From DAOQAU01 sp035354275 (lineage in GTDB: Bacteria; Cyanobacteriota; Vampirovibrionia; Gastranaerophilales; Gastranaerophilaceae), in contig DAOQAU010000004.1 in NCBI GenBank assembly GCA_035354275.1, positions 1-64,000 of the forward strand: a stretch of DNA of 64,000 nucleotides. Reading direction: 5' to 3'. Under the pieces are notes generated by a model. The model searched no databases. It saw nothing but the letters and a program-made list of their open reading frames with translations, and had not been told where the DNA came from. Shown here one piece after another: positions 7,535 to 15,927 of this stretch (its first letter is position 1; every line of letters starts with the position of its first letter). The translations under genes and the position numbers were made by a program.

Positions 7535-9349
7535 TTATTCTGCACGTTCAAAAAATGCAGCTATCTGTTTGTGAGGAATTGTTTTTGAAATAGGGCGACC
7601 GTGCGGGCAGGTGTAAGGTTTTTCGCAAGTTTGCCAATTTTGTATTATTTCCTGCATTTGCCACATATTAAGTTTTTGCCCTGCTTTTATAGAGGCCTTG
7701 CAGGACATGGAAATAAGGATTTTTTCTTCCAATCCGTCCAAATCTCCTTGCAGGTTTTCCAGAATATCTGCCAAAAGGTCTTTTGGATTAGCTTTTGCAA
7801 GAAGTTGGGGAACTTTTTTAAATGTAAGTTGATTATCTTTTAAAAATTCGATTCCGTATCCAAATTTTTCAAATTTTTCTTTATTTTCTTTGATTAATTG
7901 GGCTTCGCTTGCAGAAACTTCCAACACATCTGAAATAAATAAAAGTTGTGAAGCCGCCTGTTTCTGTTTTTTTAATTTTTCGTAAATAAATCTTTCCTCT
8001 GCGATGTGTTGATCAACAATTTCAAGCCCTTCTTCTTTTTCGATTAGAATGTAGGTGTTTTTGTACTGACCGATGATTGTGGGTGAACAGTGAGCAGTGA
8101 GCAGTGAGCTACAAGGCGAGGAGTAAAGAGTGAAGGGTGAAAAGTTATCCTCTTCGCCCCTTGCGGGAGAGGGGAAATTTGCAACGTGAGAGGAGTTATC
8201 CTCGAATGTTTGCAAATTGGGTGAGGGGTAAACAGGCAAAATTGCTTGTTCAAAGGCCTCTTCTTTTACATAAACATCGTCGCTTTCTTCTTTTTTAGGG
8301 AAGGCGAAGGCAACATTTTCAGGTGAAGCCGCCTTTATTTCATTTCTTTGTCCGAAATCTCCCCCTGATGAAAGTGCCATGTTTATTGAAGATTGAATAA
8401 ATGCAAAAACTTGGTTTGCATTTTTGTATCGGACTTCTTTTTTTGTGGGGTGTACATTAACATCAATCTCAGAAGGGTTAACTTCTAAATTAAGCACCAC
8501 AAAAGGATATTTTCCTATTCCGATTAAATTTTTGTAAGCCATATCGATTGATTTTAAGAAAACCGGACATTTTATCATTCTTGAATTTATATAAGTGTGG
8601 TAATTTTTTTTGCTTGAACGGGTAAAATCAGGAGTGCTCACAACCCCTGATATTTTAAGCCCTGAAAGGTTGTCTGTTTTTATAACCTCTTTTAAGTTAT
8701 CGATAACTTCTTGTGAATAAACTTCTTTTATTACTTCTTTTAAATCGCCTAATCCTGATGTTTTTAAAATCGTTTTTCCGTTGTTTTTAAGCTCGAACGA
8801 AATTTGGGGGTTAATAATGGCAAGTGCTTGAATTAATTCTTGAATATAAGAAAATTCCGTTTTGGGATTTTTTAAAAATTTTAAGCGCGCAGGAAGATTG
8901 TAGAAAAGGTTTTTGACTTCCATAATCGTGCCAACAGCACAGCCTGTTTGAACCTTTTTTACCTGCGAGTTTTCGCATTCGACTTTTGTTCCGACTTCAA
9001 AATCTTTTGTTCTTGTCGTGCAGGTTAATTTTGCAATCGAAATTATACTCGAAAGGGCTTCGCCTCTGAACCCGAGCGTTGAAATAGCAAACAAATCTTC
9101 GTCGGTTTCGATTTTGCTTGTGGCATGTTTTGAAAACGCAAGCAGGATATCATCGGGGTGAATTCCCGAGCCGTTGTCGGCAATTCTTAAATCCCTGCAT
9201 TCGTTTGAGACTTCAACAGAAATTTTTGTCGCACTCGCATCGATTGAATTTTCCACAAGTTCTTTAACAACAGAACAAGGGCGTTCAATTACTTCGCCTG
9301 CTGCGATTTGGTTTATAAGATGTTTAGATAACTGTTTAATTCGTTTCAT
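7535..9349 (-). CDS. mutL: DNA mismatch repair endonuclease MutL
   Basis: 604 residues from ATG 9349. The GHKL ATPase domain comes first (LINQIAAGEVIERP, VKELVENSIDA, DNGSGIHPDD, GFRGEAL), then the transducer domain (VNVHPTKKEVRY), a linker, and a dimerisation/endonuclease domain. The endonuclease motif is DQHIAEERFIYE, which fits DQHA(X)2E(X)4E except Ala to Ile. The late metal motifs SCKASIKAG and CPHGRP are present, so the protein is likely a nicking MutL. A TTG at 9379 would add ten residues, but homologues start near the ATG. The linker encoded by 8082-8230 is made of dispersed repeats. No mutS is adjacent. Confidence 0.95.
   Translation of the reverse strand: MKRIKQLSKHLINQIAAGEVIERPCSVVKELVENSIDASATKISVEVSNECRDLRIADNGSGIHPDDILLAFSKHATSKIETDEDLFAISTLGFRGEALSSIISIAKLTCTTRTKDFEVGTKVECENSQVKKVQTGCAVGTIMEVKNLFYNLPARLKFLKNPKTEFSYIQELIQALAIINPQISFELKNNGKTILKTSGLGDLKEVIKEVYSQEVIDNLKEVIKTDNLSGLKISGVVSTPDFTRSSKKNYHTYINSRMIKCPVFLKSIDMAYKNLIGIGKYPFVVLNLEVNPSEIDVNVHPTKKEVRYKNANQVFAFIQSSINMALSSGGDFGQRNEIKAASPENVAFAFPKKEESDDVYVKEEAFEQAILPVYPSPNLQTFEDNSSHVANFPSPARGEEDNFSPFTLYSSPCSSLLTAHCSPTIIGQYKNTYILIEKEEGLEIVDQHIAEERFIYEKLKKQKQAASQLLFISDVLEVSASEAQLIKENKEKFEKFGYGIEFLKDNQLTFKKVPQLLAKANPKDLLADILENLQGDLDGLEEKILISMSCKASIKAGQKLNMWQMQEIIQNWQTCEKPYTCPHGRPISKTIPHKQIAAFFERAE
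8082..8230. repeat. Two dispersed repeats embedded in frame in mutL
   Basis: 8082-8142 is a short-period GTGAGCAGTGA/GTGAAGGGTGA repeat; 8147-8230 is a composite palindrome (CCTCTTCGCCCCTTGCGGGAG at the left, inner arms AATTTGCA and TGCAAATT, GGGTGAGGGG at the right). Both families recur in argS and in spacers at 25.2 kb and 48.4 kb. The 17-mer GAGCAGTGAGCAGTGAG at 8092-8108 recurs exactly at 25173-25189. The reading frame is kept open, adding about 50 Ser/Pro-rich residues to the MutL linker. Confidence 0.85.
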
Positions 9350-9429
9350 TTTATCTTTTTCATTTACCCCCTCATACAAAAATTGTACATTAACAGCTAA
9401 TTTTCTTCAAATATCAATTAAATTAATGA

Positions 9430-9457
9430 TTACAATCTTAACATATTTTTTTATACT
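9430..9457 (+). promoter_or_regulatory. Promoter of the methyltransferase gene, probably leaderless
   Basis: TTACAA (9430-9435), 16 bp, TATACT (9452-9457), then six bases (tctatt) and the ATG at 9464. There is no Shine-Dalgarno. Confidence 0.6.
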
Positions 9458-9463
9458 TCTATT

Positions 9464-10357
9464 ATGGCAAGATATAGCACAAAAAGTAATTTAGCACCCA
9501 AAAAAGTCGAAAAGCATTTAATCCCCGACTTAAAAGTCGTTGACAAAAATGCGATAAAAACGACTGCTTACAGCGACATTAATCTTAAAAAGTGGCGTGA
9601 TTATTCGCATATAAAAACTGATACTCTTTGGGAGTTTCCTTCAAGATTGAAAGAAGGAGGACATTCTAACGAATATCACGGAAATTATATTCCTCAAATC
9701 GCTCAACAGCTTTATGAAAGATTTACTAAAAAAGGCGATGTCATACTGGATTTGTTTTTGGGTTCCGGCACCTCGGGTATTGAAGCCGTTAATATGAAAA
9801 GACGCTGCATCGGCGTTGAATTAAAAGAAGAATTGGCGCAAAAAGTGTCAGAAAAATTCAGCGAAAAGCAGCTTGTAACTGATGTGAACATAATTTGTGC
9901 CGATTCAACTTCAAAAGAAGCTAAAGAAAAAATTCAGGCAAGACTTGATATTATGGGCAAAAAACAGGCGCAGTTTCTTGTACTTCACCCGCCTTATGAC
10001 GATATAATAAAGTTTTCCGATAAAAAAGAAGATTTATCAAATTGTTCAAGCACCGAAGAATTTTATAATCTTTTTGAAAAAGTTGCAAAAAACGGCTATG
10101 ATTTGCTTGAAAAAGGACGTTTTGCGGTATTGATAATAGGGGACAGTTATAAAAATTCACAAATTCAGCCTTTGGGATTTGAGTGTATGAGAAGAATGAA
10201 TAATTTAGGATTTATAACAAAATCCATTATTGTAAAAGACATTCAGGGCAACGAAAAAGCAAAAGGCAAAACGGCAAACCTTTGGCGATACAGGGCTTTA
10301 GCGGGCGGTTTTTACATTTTTAAACATGAATACGTTATGATTATGCAAAAGGTTTAA
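9464..10357 (+). CDS. Orphan DNA methyltransferase (N6-A/N4-C type)
   Basis: 297 residues. The SAM-binding motif I is DLFLGSGTSGIEA at 96-108, followed by the acidic IGVEL strand. The catalytic motif IV position reads HPPY (175-178) rather than the usual DPPY/NPPY/SPPY. Motif order is I then IV. The region from 250 (GKTANLWRYRALAGGFYIF) looks like a conserved C-terminal cap. No restriction endonuclease, specificity subunit or Vsr gene is nearby, so it is either solitary and epigenetic or not a DNA enzyme. The stop overlaps that of convergent mgtE by four bases. It has no Shine-Dalgarno. The DNA substrate is inferred from family resemblance. Confidence 0.75.
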   Translation: MARYSTKSNLAPKKVEKHLIPDLKVVDKNAIKTTAYSDINLKKWRDYSHIKTDTLWEFPSRLKEGGHSNEYHGNYIPQIAQQLYERFTKKGDVILDLFLGSGTSGIEAVNMKRRCIGVELKEELAQKVSEKFSEKQLVTDVNIICADSTSKEAKEKIQARLDIMGKKQAQFLVLHPPYDDIIKFSDKKEDLSNCSSTEEFYNLFEKVAKNGYDLLEKGRFAVLIIGDSYKNSQIQPLGFECMRRMNNLGFITKSIIVKDIQGNEKAKGKTANLWRYRALAGGFYIFKHEYVMIMQKV

Positions 10358-11721
10358 ACTATTTTTGCCAAATAAATTGAAACGAGGGTAAAATAGACAA
10401 TAAGTCCTACCACGTCTATTGCAGTTGCAATCATTGGTCCTGATGCTACTGCAGGGTCGATTTTCATGTTTTTGAGTGCAAAAGGAGTGAAAGTTCCTAT
10501 AACTGTTGCCATTGTCATATTGATAAGCATTGCAAGCCCGACGACCAACCCTAAGTAGATATTGTCTCTCCATCCCCATGTGACAAGCATTACAAGCAGC
10601 CCAAAGACTGAGCCTATTAAAAATCCTATAAACGTTTCTCTAAAAATATGCTTAAAAGCTGAACTTAAAGTAACCTGTCCGGTTGAAAGTCCGCGCACCA
10701 TAAGCGTAATGCTTTGTGTTCCGATATTTCCGCCCAACCCTGCTAAAAGTGGCATAAATATTGCGATTATCGGAACGGCATGTAAAGTCGATTCATAATG
10801 GTTTCCGACCTGTACTGCTATAAATTCTCCGATAAGAGTTATAAAAAGCCACGGAGTTCTCGCCCTGATTGCTTTTAGAAGATTTCCTGATAAGATTTCA
10901 TCCTCGTCAACAACATCGGTAGAAATACCTGAAGATGTATAGATTTCTTCTGTGGTTTCTTCTTCAACAATGTCTTGGGCATCGTCCCAGGTAATCATCC
11001 CTTTAAGGCGGTTATATAAATCTACGACAGGAAGAGCATTGTACTGATATTTCATAAAAATATCGGCAATATAGTCCTGATAATCATCAACATGAAGCTT
11101 AACAATGTCTGTAATCATTATTTCTTCGACTTTTTGACCGATAGGAGAGGTCAAAAGTTTGCGAAGCGAAATTACCCCTAGAAGGTGATTTTGTTTGTCA
11201 ACGACATAAATATAATAAAGTTCAATATTGTCTTCCTGCGCTTTTTCTCTGATGTGAGAAAGCACATCTTGAACCGTCATATCGACATTTACCGTCATAA
11301 CAACAGGAGTCATGATACCGCCGGCGGTGTCTTCGTTATAGGTTAAAAGTTCTCTTACCTCAGATGAAAACTTGCGAGGTAATTTGTCAAGGTAAGTTTC
11401 GCTCTCATCTTCTTCCATATCTCCCAAGACGTCTGCCGCAGAGTCGTGAGGCATCTTTGAAATTACCCTTGAAGCAAGTTCTTCATCAATGTCACCTAAA
11501 ATTTCAACTTGAAGTTGCGGTGATAAGTATTCCAACAAATCGGCAGCTTTTTCTTCATCTAACGTTTTGAAGCACAAAAGCCTTTCCTCAGGCTTCAGTT
11601 CAGGGAAAAAGTCCGCCAAATCAGCAGAGTGATAGCCTTCCAGCTCCTCTCTGAGTTGCTCGAGGTTTTCGTCATCTATGATTTCGCGAATGCGCTCTGT
11701 TATGTTCTCTACGTTAAGCAT
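10354..11721 (-). CDS. mgtE: Magnesium transporter MgtE
   Basis: 455 residues, full length. An N-terminal helical Mg-sensing domain (1 to about 130, VLGDMEEDESETYLDKLPR) is followed by two CBS domains (about 135-265, LSHIREKAQEDNIELYYIYVVD) and five transmembrane helices from about 285. The membrane part has the MgtE signature GLGGNIGTQSITLMVRGL. The start is preceded by AAGGTGG. MgtE is a Mg2+-gated channel that closes when cytosolic Mg2+ binds between the N and CBS domains; the sensor parts are intact. The gene stands alone. Confidence 0.95.
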   Translation of the reverse strand: MLNVENITERIREIIDDENLEQLREELEGYHSADLADFFPELKPEERLLCFKTLDEEKAADLLEYLSPQLQVEILGDIDEELASRVISKMPHDSAADVLGDMEEDESETYLDKLPRKFSSEVRELLTYNEDTAGGIMTPVVMTVNVDMTVQDVLSHIREKAQEDNIELYYIYVVDKQNHLLGVISLRKLLTSPIGQKVEEIMITDIVKLHVDDYQDYIADIFMKYQYNALPVVDLYNRLKGMITWDDAQDIVEEETTEEIYTSSGISTDVVDEDEILSGNLLKAIRARTPWLFITLIGEFIAVQVGNHYESTLHAVPIIAIFMPLLAGLGGNIGTQSITLMVRGLSTGQVTLSSAFKHIFRETFIGFLIGSVFGLLVMLVTWGWRDNIYLGLVVGLAMLINMTMATVIGTFTPFALKNMKIDPAVASGPMIATAIDVVGLIVYFTLVSIYLAKIV

Positions 11722-11778
11722 ATTTCCACCTTATAAATTGATTATATATTAAACATTTTTTTTGGGATATAATTATTA

Positions 11779-11812
11779 GTTGAAAAGGTGAACAGGTGAA
11801 AAGGTGAATAGT
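11779..11812. repeat. AGGTGAA-type short tandem repeat in the argS leader
   Basis: Three spaced copies of AAAAGGTGAA/CAGGTGAA precede the argS ATG. They belong to the same GTGAA-rich dispersed family as 2166-2235 and 8082-8142, and they also look like Shine-Dalgarno sequences. TATAAT at 11765-11770 may be the -10. Confidence 0.55.
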
Positions 11813-11814
11813 TA

Positions 11815-13635
11815 ATGCTTAAAGATTTTTTTCTTGAAGAAGTTGAAAATGCCGTTGAAAAAGCGGTAAAAGAAAATAAACTGGGTGAGATGAAAAGCTA
11901 TGAAAAAGGCACGCTTTCTGTCGAAAAGCCCAAAAATTCCGAGTTCGGAGATTTTGCGATAAATGTTTCAGCACTGGCGCGATTTGCCAGGCTGTTGCCT
12001 GCGCAAATCGCGCAGGAAATCGTTTCTGCTTTAAAACCCCAAAATGGCACAGTAACAGTTGTGGGCGGATTTATCAATTTTAAGGCAGGAGAGGAGCTTT
12101 TAAAAAAAACAATTGAAGAACTTTTTAAGCAGAAAGAAAATTACGGCAAGCCAAAAAAAATAAATAAAGAAAAAATCTTGCTTGAGTACGTTTCGGCTAA
12201 TCCTACAGGTCCTTTTCACATAGGACACGGGCGTTGGGCAGCTATGGGAAGTGCTTTGGCTAATTTGCTTAAATTTTATGGGCATGATGTTACGCAGGAA
12301 TTTTACATTAACGATGCAGGCTCTCAAATTGAAAAACTGGGAAAATCTCTTGAAATAAGAATTAAACAGGAACTGGGAGAAAAAATAGATTTTCCGCAAG
12401 ACGAAACCGAAAGAAAAAATTATTATACCGGCGATTATTTAATTCCGATTGCTAAAAAATATTTAACCGAAAACACCCCTCACCCCAGCCCTTACCTCTC
12501 ACAAAACGATACTCAATCGTTTTGTTCGGCAGAGTCGCAAGGGGAGAGGGAGAACTATGTCTCTTCACCCTTCACCCTTCACCCTTCACTTTTATCAGAT
12601 TATGCTAAAAAAGAAATGTTAGCATTGCAAAAAAAATTATTAAAAGAATTCAGAGTTGATTTTGATATTTTTTACTCGGAACTTGACTTACACAATTCGG
12701 GAAAAGTCGATGAGACGGTTGAAAAACTTAATAAAATGGGTAAATTATATGAAAAAGACGGCGCACTTTGGTTTAAATCTTCTGATTACGGCGACGACCA
12801 AGACAGGGTTATAAAAAAGGCGGACGGCTCAAATACTTATCTGACCGCAGATATTGCCTATCACCTTGATAAACTTGAGCGCGGATTTGACAGAATGATT
12901 AATATATGGGGTGCAGACCACCATGGATATGTGGCAAGGGTTAAGGCTTCAATAGAAGCTTTGGGCTATAACCCAGAAAGTCTTGAAGTACTTTTGGGGC
13001 AGCTTGTAAATCTTGTAATCAACGGCGAAGAAGTCCGCATGGGCAAGCGCAAAAACATGGTTACGCTTGATGAATTAATCGAAGAAGTCGGAGTTGATGC
13101 GACACGTTTTTGGATGTGTATGAGAAATATCGACAATACTTTGGACTTTGATATTGAACTTGCAAAAACATCTTCTGATGAAAATCCGGTTTTTTACGTT
13201 CAATATGCACATGCAAGGGCTTGTTCGATTTTAAGAAATGCAATTTTAGAAAAAATCGACACTCAAACAGGTGAAAAAACATCGCCGCCGATTTCTCAAT
13301 CAGAACTTGACAGTTTGATAAAAAACTTTGATAAAACAATTTTAAATCCGATTTTTGAAGAAAAAGAAACACTGGAGAGTGCAAAAAGATTGATTTTGAA
13401 GCTTGAAGAATATAAATTTTTAATCAAAACAGCAGCAGAAAATAGGGCGGTTTATGCGCTTTGCCGTTATGCTCAGGAGTTAGCCGGCGATTTCCACTCT
13501 TTTTATACCGTTTCAAGAGTTATATCAGAGGACAAAGCATTAATGAAGGCAAGATTGTCGCTTGTTATAGCTGTAAAAACAGTTCTTGCAAATGTATTAA
13601 AACTTCTTGCTGTTAGCGCGCCCGAGAGTATGTGA
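11815..13635 (+). CDS. argS: Arginyl-tRNA synthetase with an in-frame repeat insertion
   Basis: 606 residues, a class I synthetase charging tRNA-Arg. The N-terminal additional domain is at 1-110. HIGH is at 135-138 (FHIGHGRWAAMG), followed by GADHHGY, and the KMSK-loop region reads VRMGKRKNMVTLDEL. The C-terminal anticodon-binding helices end in the usual SAPESM-like tail. Residues about 220-259 (start TENTPHPSPYLSQNDTQ) are not part of the family; they are encoded by dispersed repeats at 12475-12591, which keep the frame. The leader 11779-11812 carries three AGGTGAA units that may provide the ribosome site. No arginine genes are nearby. Confidence 0.95.
   Translation: MLKDFFLEEVENAVEKAVKENKLGEMKSYEKGTLSVEKPKNSEFGDFAINVSALARFARLLPAQIAQEIVSALKPQNGTVTVVGGFINFKAGEELLKKTIEELFKQKENYGKPKKINKEKILLEYVSANPTGPFHIGHGRWAAMGSALANLLKFYGHDVTQEFYINDAGSQIEKLGKSLEIRIKQELGEKIDFPQDETERKNYYTGDYLIPIAKKYLTENTPHPSPYLSQNDTQSFCSAESQGERENYVSSPFTLHPSLLSDYAKKEMLALQKKLLKEFRVDFDIFYSELDLHNSGKVDETVEKLNKMGKLYEKDGALWFKSSDYGDDQDRVIKKADGSNTYLTADIAYHLDKLERGFDRMINIWGADHHGYVARVKASIEALGYNPESLEVLLGQLVNLVINGEEVRMGKRKNMVTLDELIEEVGVDATRFWMCMRNIDNTLDFDIELAKTSSDENPVFYVQYAHARACSILRNAILEKIDTQTGEKTSPPISQSELDSLIKNFDKTILNPIFEEKETLESAKRLILKLEEYKFLIKTAAENRAVYALCRYAQELAGDFHSFYTVSRVISEDKALMKARLSLVIAVKTVLANVLKLLAVSAPESM
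11977..12013. repeat. 37-bp coding hairpin in argS
   Basis: The arms GCGCGATTTGC (11977-11987) and GCAAATCGCGC (12003-12013) are perfect. Inside them CAGGC (11988-11992) pairs with GCCTG (11997-12001) around a TGTT loop, leaving one bulged C. It lies in the N-terminal domain at residues about 55-67, with no length anomaly. Confidence 0.85.
12475..12591. repeat. Dispersed repeats inserted in frame in argS
   Basis: 12475-12552 is a composite palindrome. It opens with CACCCCTCACC, has inner arms ACAAAACGAT (12501-12510) and ATCGTTTTGT (12516-12525), and ends with GCAAGGGGAGAGGGAG. 12562-12591 is a TTCACCC short-period repeat. The same two families in the same adjacent arrangement occur inside mutL. 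Confidence 0.85.
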
Positions 13636-13638
13636 GTG

Positions 13639-14622
13639 CTATGTAAGGTTAAACACAGGGGTTATTTCGCCGACTTTTTCCAAGTGAAGGGTTAAAATAT
13701 TTCTTTGATTTTGGAATTTGATAAGAGGATTTTCAAGCATATCTTTATCCAGCCATTTCAGTTGTTTTAAGGCTTCAATAAGCACAATGGAGCGTGCTTT
13801 CATATCGCAGTCCATTATTTTTACCATTATACCTTCTTTTTTCTTTAAATTTATCACTATGCACAAGCCGCCTGCGCCTATTTTTGCTATTAAATCGGGA
13901 TTGGCGCACATTATTGCGGTGTCAATCCTTTCTTCTCCGCCTATAAAATAAGGTTTGTTTAAGAAAGCATTTTTAATTTTTTCATATTTTTTGTCAAAAA
14001 ACAGATTTAAATAACCTTTGATCATATTTTCCAAAGGCATGGCAAATATCGGGACTCCGCAGCCGTCTTTTGTCGAAGTATATTCTTTTTTGACTTCACA
14101 CAAATCATATATTTTTTTCTTAATTGCAATTTGAAGCGGGTGGTCAATATTATAATAATCATTTACCTCCCAGCCCATTTTTTTGCAGATGCTAAGCATC
14201 ATTGCATGTTTTCCCGAGCAGTTGTTTTGCAGGACACTTTCTTTCAACCCTTCGATTAAAAGTTTTTTCTGAGCGGACCTGCTAAAGGGAACATGCGTTG
14301 AACATTTTAGGTTTTCTTTTGATAGATTTATTTTATTAAGCAGTCCTTCAATAGTTTGGGTGTGACATAGTTCTCCGGCATGGGAAGCGCAGCAGACAGC
14401 AATTTCTTCATCCGTCATATTAAAAGTTTTATCTATTTCATAATCAATCAAAAGCGAGGCTTGAAGAGGTTTTGCGCAGGAGCGTAAATAAAACGGGTAA
14501 TTTTTGTCATTACCGATTTTTTGGATGTTTTTGCCGACTTTCACGACAAAGCCGAGATGTTCCTGTTCAATGAGTCCGTCTCTTATGTATTCAATAAGTT
14601 TTGCAGGTGTGTAATTATCCAT
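13639..14622 (-). CDS. L-asparaginase, Rhizobium etli type (class 3)
   Basis: 327 residues of the Asparaginase_II family (PF06089), unrelated to the E. coli enzymes. The nucleophile region RSCAKPLQA places S48 and K51 exactly as in the Rhizobium enzyme, and S80 in CCASHAGE matches its third active-site serine. The zinc-site block NNCSGKHAMM is at 132-140, with C134 and K137 as likely ligands. It should hydrolyse asparagine to aspartate and ammonia in the cytoplasm; no signal peptide is seen. It overlaps the preceding gene by 8 bp, so translation is probably coupled. It converges on argS. Confidence 0.88.
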   Translation of the reverse strand: MDNYTPAKLIEYIRDGLIEQEHLGFVVKVGKNIQKIGNDKNYPFYLRSCAKPLQASLLIDYEIDKTFNMTDEEIAVCCASHAGELCHTQTIEGLLNKINLSKENLKCSTHVPFSRSAQKKLLIEGLKESVLQNNCSGKHAMMLSICKKMGWEVNDYYNIDHPLQIAIKKKIYDLCEVKKEYTSTKDGCGVPIFAMPLENMIKGYLNLFFDKKYEKIKNAFLNKPYFIGGEERIDTAIMCANPDLIAKIGAGGLCIVINLKKKEGIMVKIMDCDMKARSIVLIEALKQLKWLDKDMLENPLIKFQNQRNILTLHLEKVGEITPVFNLT

Positions 14623-15364
14623 TTTTCTTTACAAATGCTAAAATTCTGTTTAATTGTTCTTTTAAAACCCTGTTTTGTTCGGTAAGTTTTTCTATTTCTT
14701 CTTTATGGGCTTTTGTTTGAGTTAAATCCCGTAAAAAATTGTCAGGAACGATTGAAGTATCAAGTATAAATCTTTTTGACGCCTCTTCTTTAATTAAAAG
14801 CAGTGATGCGGTATCTTTTTCGGTAACATAACCTAAAGAAATTAGAACTTCTGCCATTTTCATAGGCTTTTCGGTATTTAAGGATTCTTTTTGCGTGTTA
14901 ATGGCTCTTTCCAACTGTTCCATGGAAATTCTTTCTGCCCTTTTAAAATATTCTCCGGTTCTGAATTTCCCCGCCATAAATCCCGCCATTGCGTGAATAT
15001 AAGGCGACTCAGGTGTTTTAATATAATTTTGTTCAAGGCAGAAAATATAATATTTTGCGACTTCTTCCATTGTCCAAAAGTTATTCATGGATATTTCAAG
15101 TATGCTTAAGCCTTCGTTTGCATTGCTTAAAAAATTATAAATATTATCATCCAACCCGCTTTTTCTTTCGTTGAGCTCTGTTTTCCCGATAAATGAAAGT
15201 ATCGGAATGTGAAGATGAAATATTTCTTTTTCGCTTCTTTTGATAAAATCAGTGCTTAAAGAACTTGCCAAATCTTTTTCCAGATATAGATAAATTATTT
15301 GTTTTACCCATAAAGGAAAGGATAATAATTTATCCATAAAAAGCATAAACATGTTTTTTTTCAA
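14615..15364 (-). CDS. Unknown protein with an MshEN-like segment and C-terminal coiled coil
   Basis: 249 residues starting at TTG 15364, supported by GGAGG 7-8 bases upstream. The N-terminal half is helical and unrecognised. Residues about 150-195 (ISMEQLERAINTQKES, then AEVLISLGYVTEKDTASLL) resemble the short MshEN/T2SSE-N module found in GspE-like ATPases and c-di-GMP effectors. The last 35 residues (EEIEKLTEQNRVLKEQLNRIL) form a coiled coil. No ATPase domain is attached. It is co-transcribed with the asparaginase gene, which it overlaps by 8 bp, and diverges from the flaG-fliS operon. Function unknown; the domain call is tentative. Confidence 0.6.
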   Translation of the reverse strand: MKKNMFMLFMDKLLSFPLWVKQIIYLYLEKDLASSLSTDFIKRSEKEIFHLHIPILSFIGKTELNERKSGLDDNIYNFLSNANEGLSILEISMNNFWTMEEVAKYYIFCLEQNYIKTPESPYIHAMAGFMAGKFRTGEYFKRAERISMEQLERAINTQKESLNTEKPMKMAEVLISLGYVTEKDTASLLLIKEEASKRFILDTSIVPDNFLRDLTQTKAHKEEIEKLTEQNRVLKEQLNRILAFVKKNG

Positions 15365-15405
15365 AATAAAACCTCCAAAAGTCTTCTATTTTTTAAATTA
15401 TATAT

Positions 15406-15411
15406 TATAAT
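15406..15411 (+). promoter_or_regulatory. Probable -10 box of the flaG-fliS operon
   Basis: TATAAT lies in an AT-rich run 50 bp before the first gene. No consensus -35 is at 16-18 bp, and I find no sigma-28 GCCGATAA-type element here. Confidence 0.35.
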
Positions 15412-15460
15412 GTAGTTATAAATCAAGATTGTAAAGTTCAATTTAACTTTGGGGTTTTAA

Positions 15461-15913
15461 ATGGGTTTAGACGGATTTTCAATGAGTAATTTGGGTTTGC
15501 CGGAAAGGCTTACTTCCGCACAAATGGCGGAAAGAGCTGAGCAGCTTGCCTTGGAAGGTTCAGAGTATAAAGTAAAAGATATTACGCAACTGGCAAGTCA
15601 AAACGGTGTTCAAAGAAAAGAAAATGAATCGAGCGGGTTTACACCGGGCTATAGCGGAAGTTTTCGCAAGAAAAAAGACGGTGAAGAAACGCCTGAAGAA
15701 AAAGAAAAAAATCAGGAAGTTTTAAATCAGGTTAATTTTGAAGAAAAAGATTCAAAAGATTTTTCTGTTAGAATAAACCCTGAAACAGAAAACATAGAAC
15801 TTTACAGCCTAAGAAATCAAAAAGTAATAGAAACGATAGGAGCAGATGATTTAAGAGATTTAATCTTAAAGCTTGATGATGCTTCGGGCGTTTTTGTAAA
15901 CAAAAAAATATAA
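15461..15913 (+). CDS. FlaG-like flagellar protein
   Basis: 150 residues. A charged, probably disordered first 90 residues precede a C-terminal module (DFSVRINPETENIELYSLRN, then VIETIGADDLRDLILKL). This fits the FlaG fold, in which a beta hairpin of the form ..I.V...T..VI..IP is followed by a helix. FlaG commonly sits next to fliD and fliS and influences filament length. Here fliS follows after 14 bp. The extended N-terminus is unlike short FlaG proteins. The call depends on that motif plus context; fliD is not in the window. Confidence 0.55.
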   Translation: MGLDGFSMSNLGLPERLTSAQMAERAEQLALEGSEYKVKDITQLASQNGVQRKENESSGFTPGYSGSFRKKKDGEETPEEKEKNQEVLNQVNFEEKDSKDFSVRINPETENIELYSLRNQKVIETIGADDLRDLILKLDDASGVFVNKKI

Positions 15914-15927
15914 AAGGAACAATTATT

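Noticed and set aside
9464..10357. Restriction-modification system
   Set aside because: Both neighbours (mutL, mgtE) are housekeeping genes; no endonuclease or specificity gene is present.
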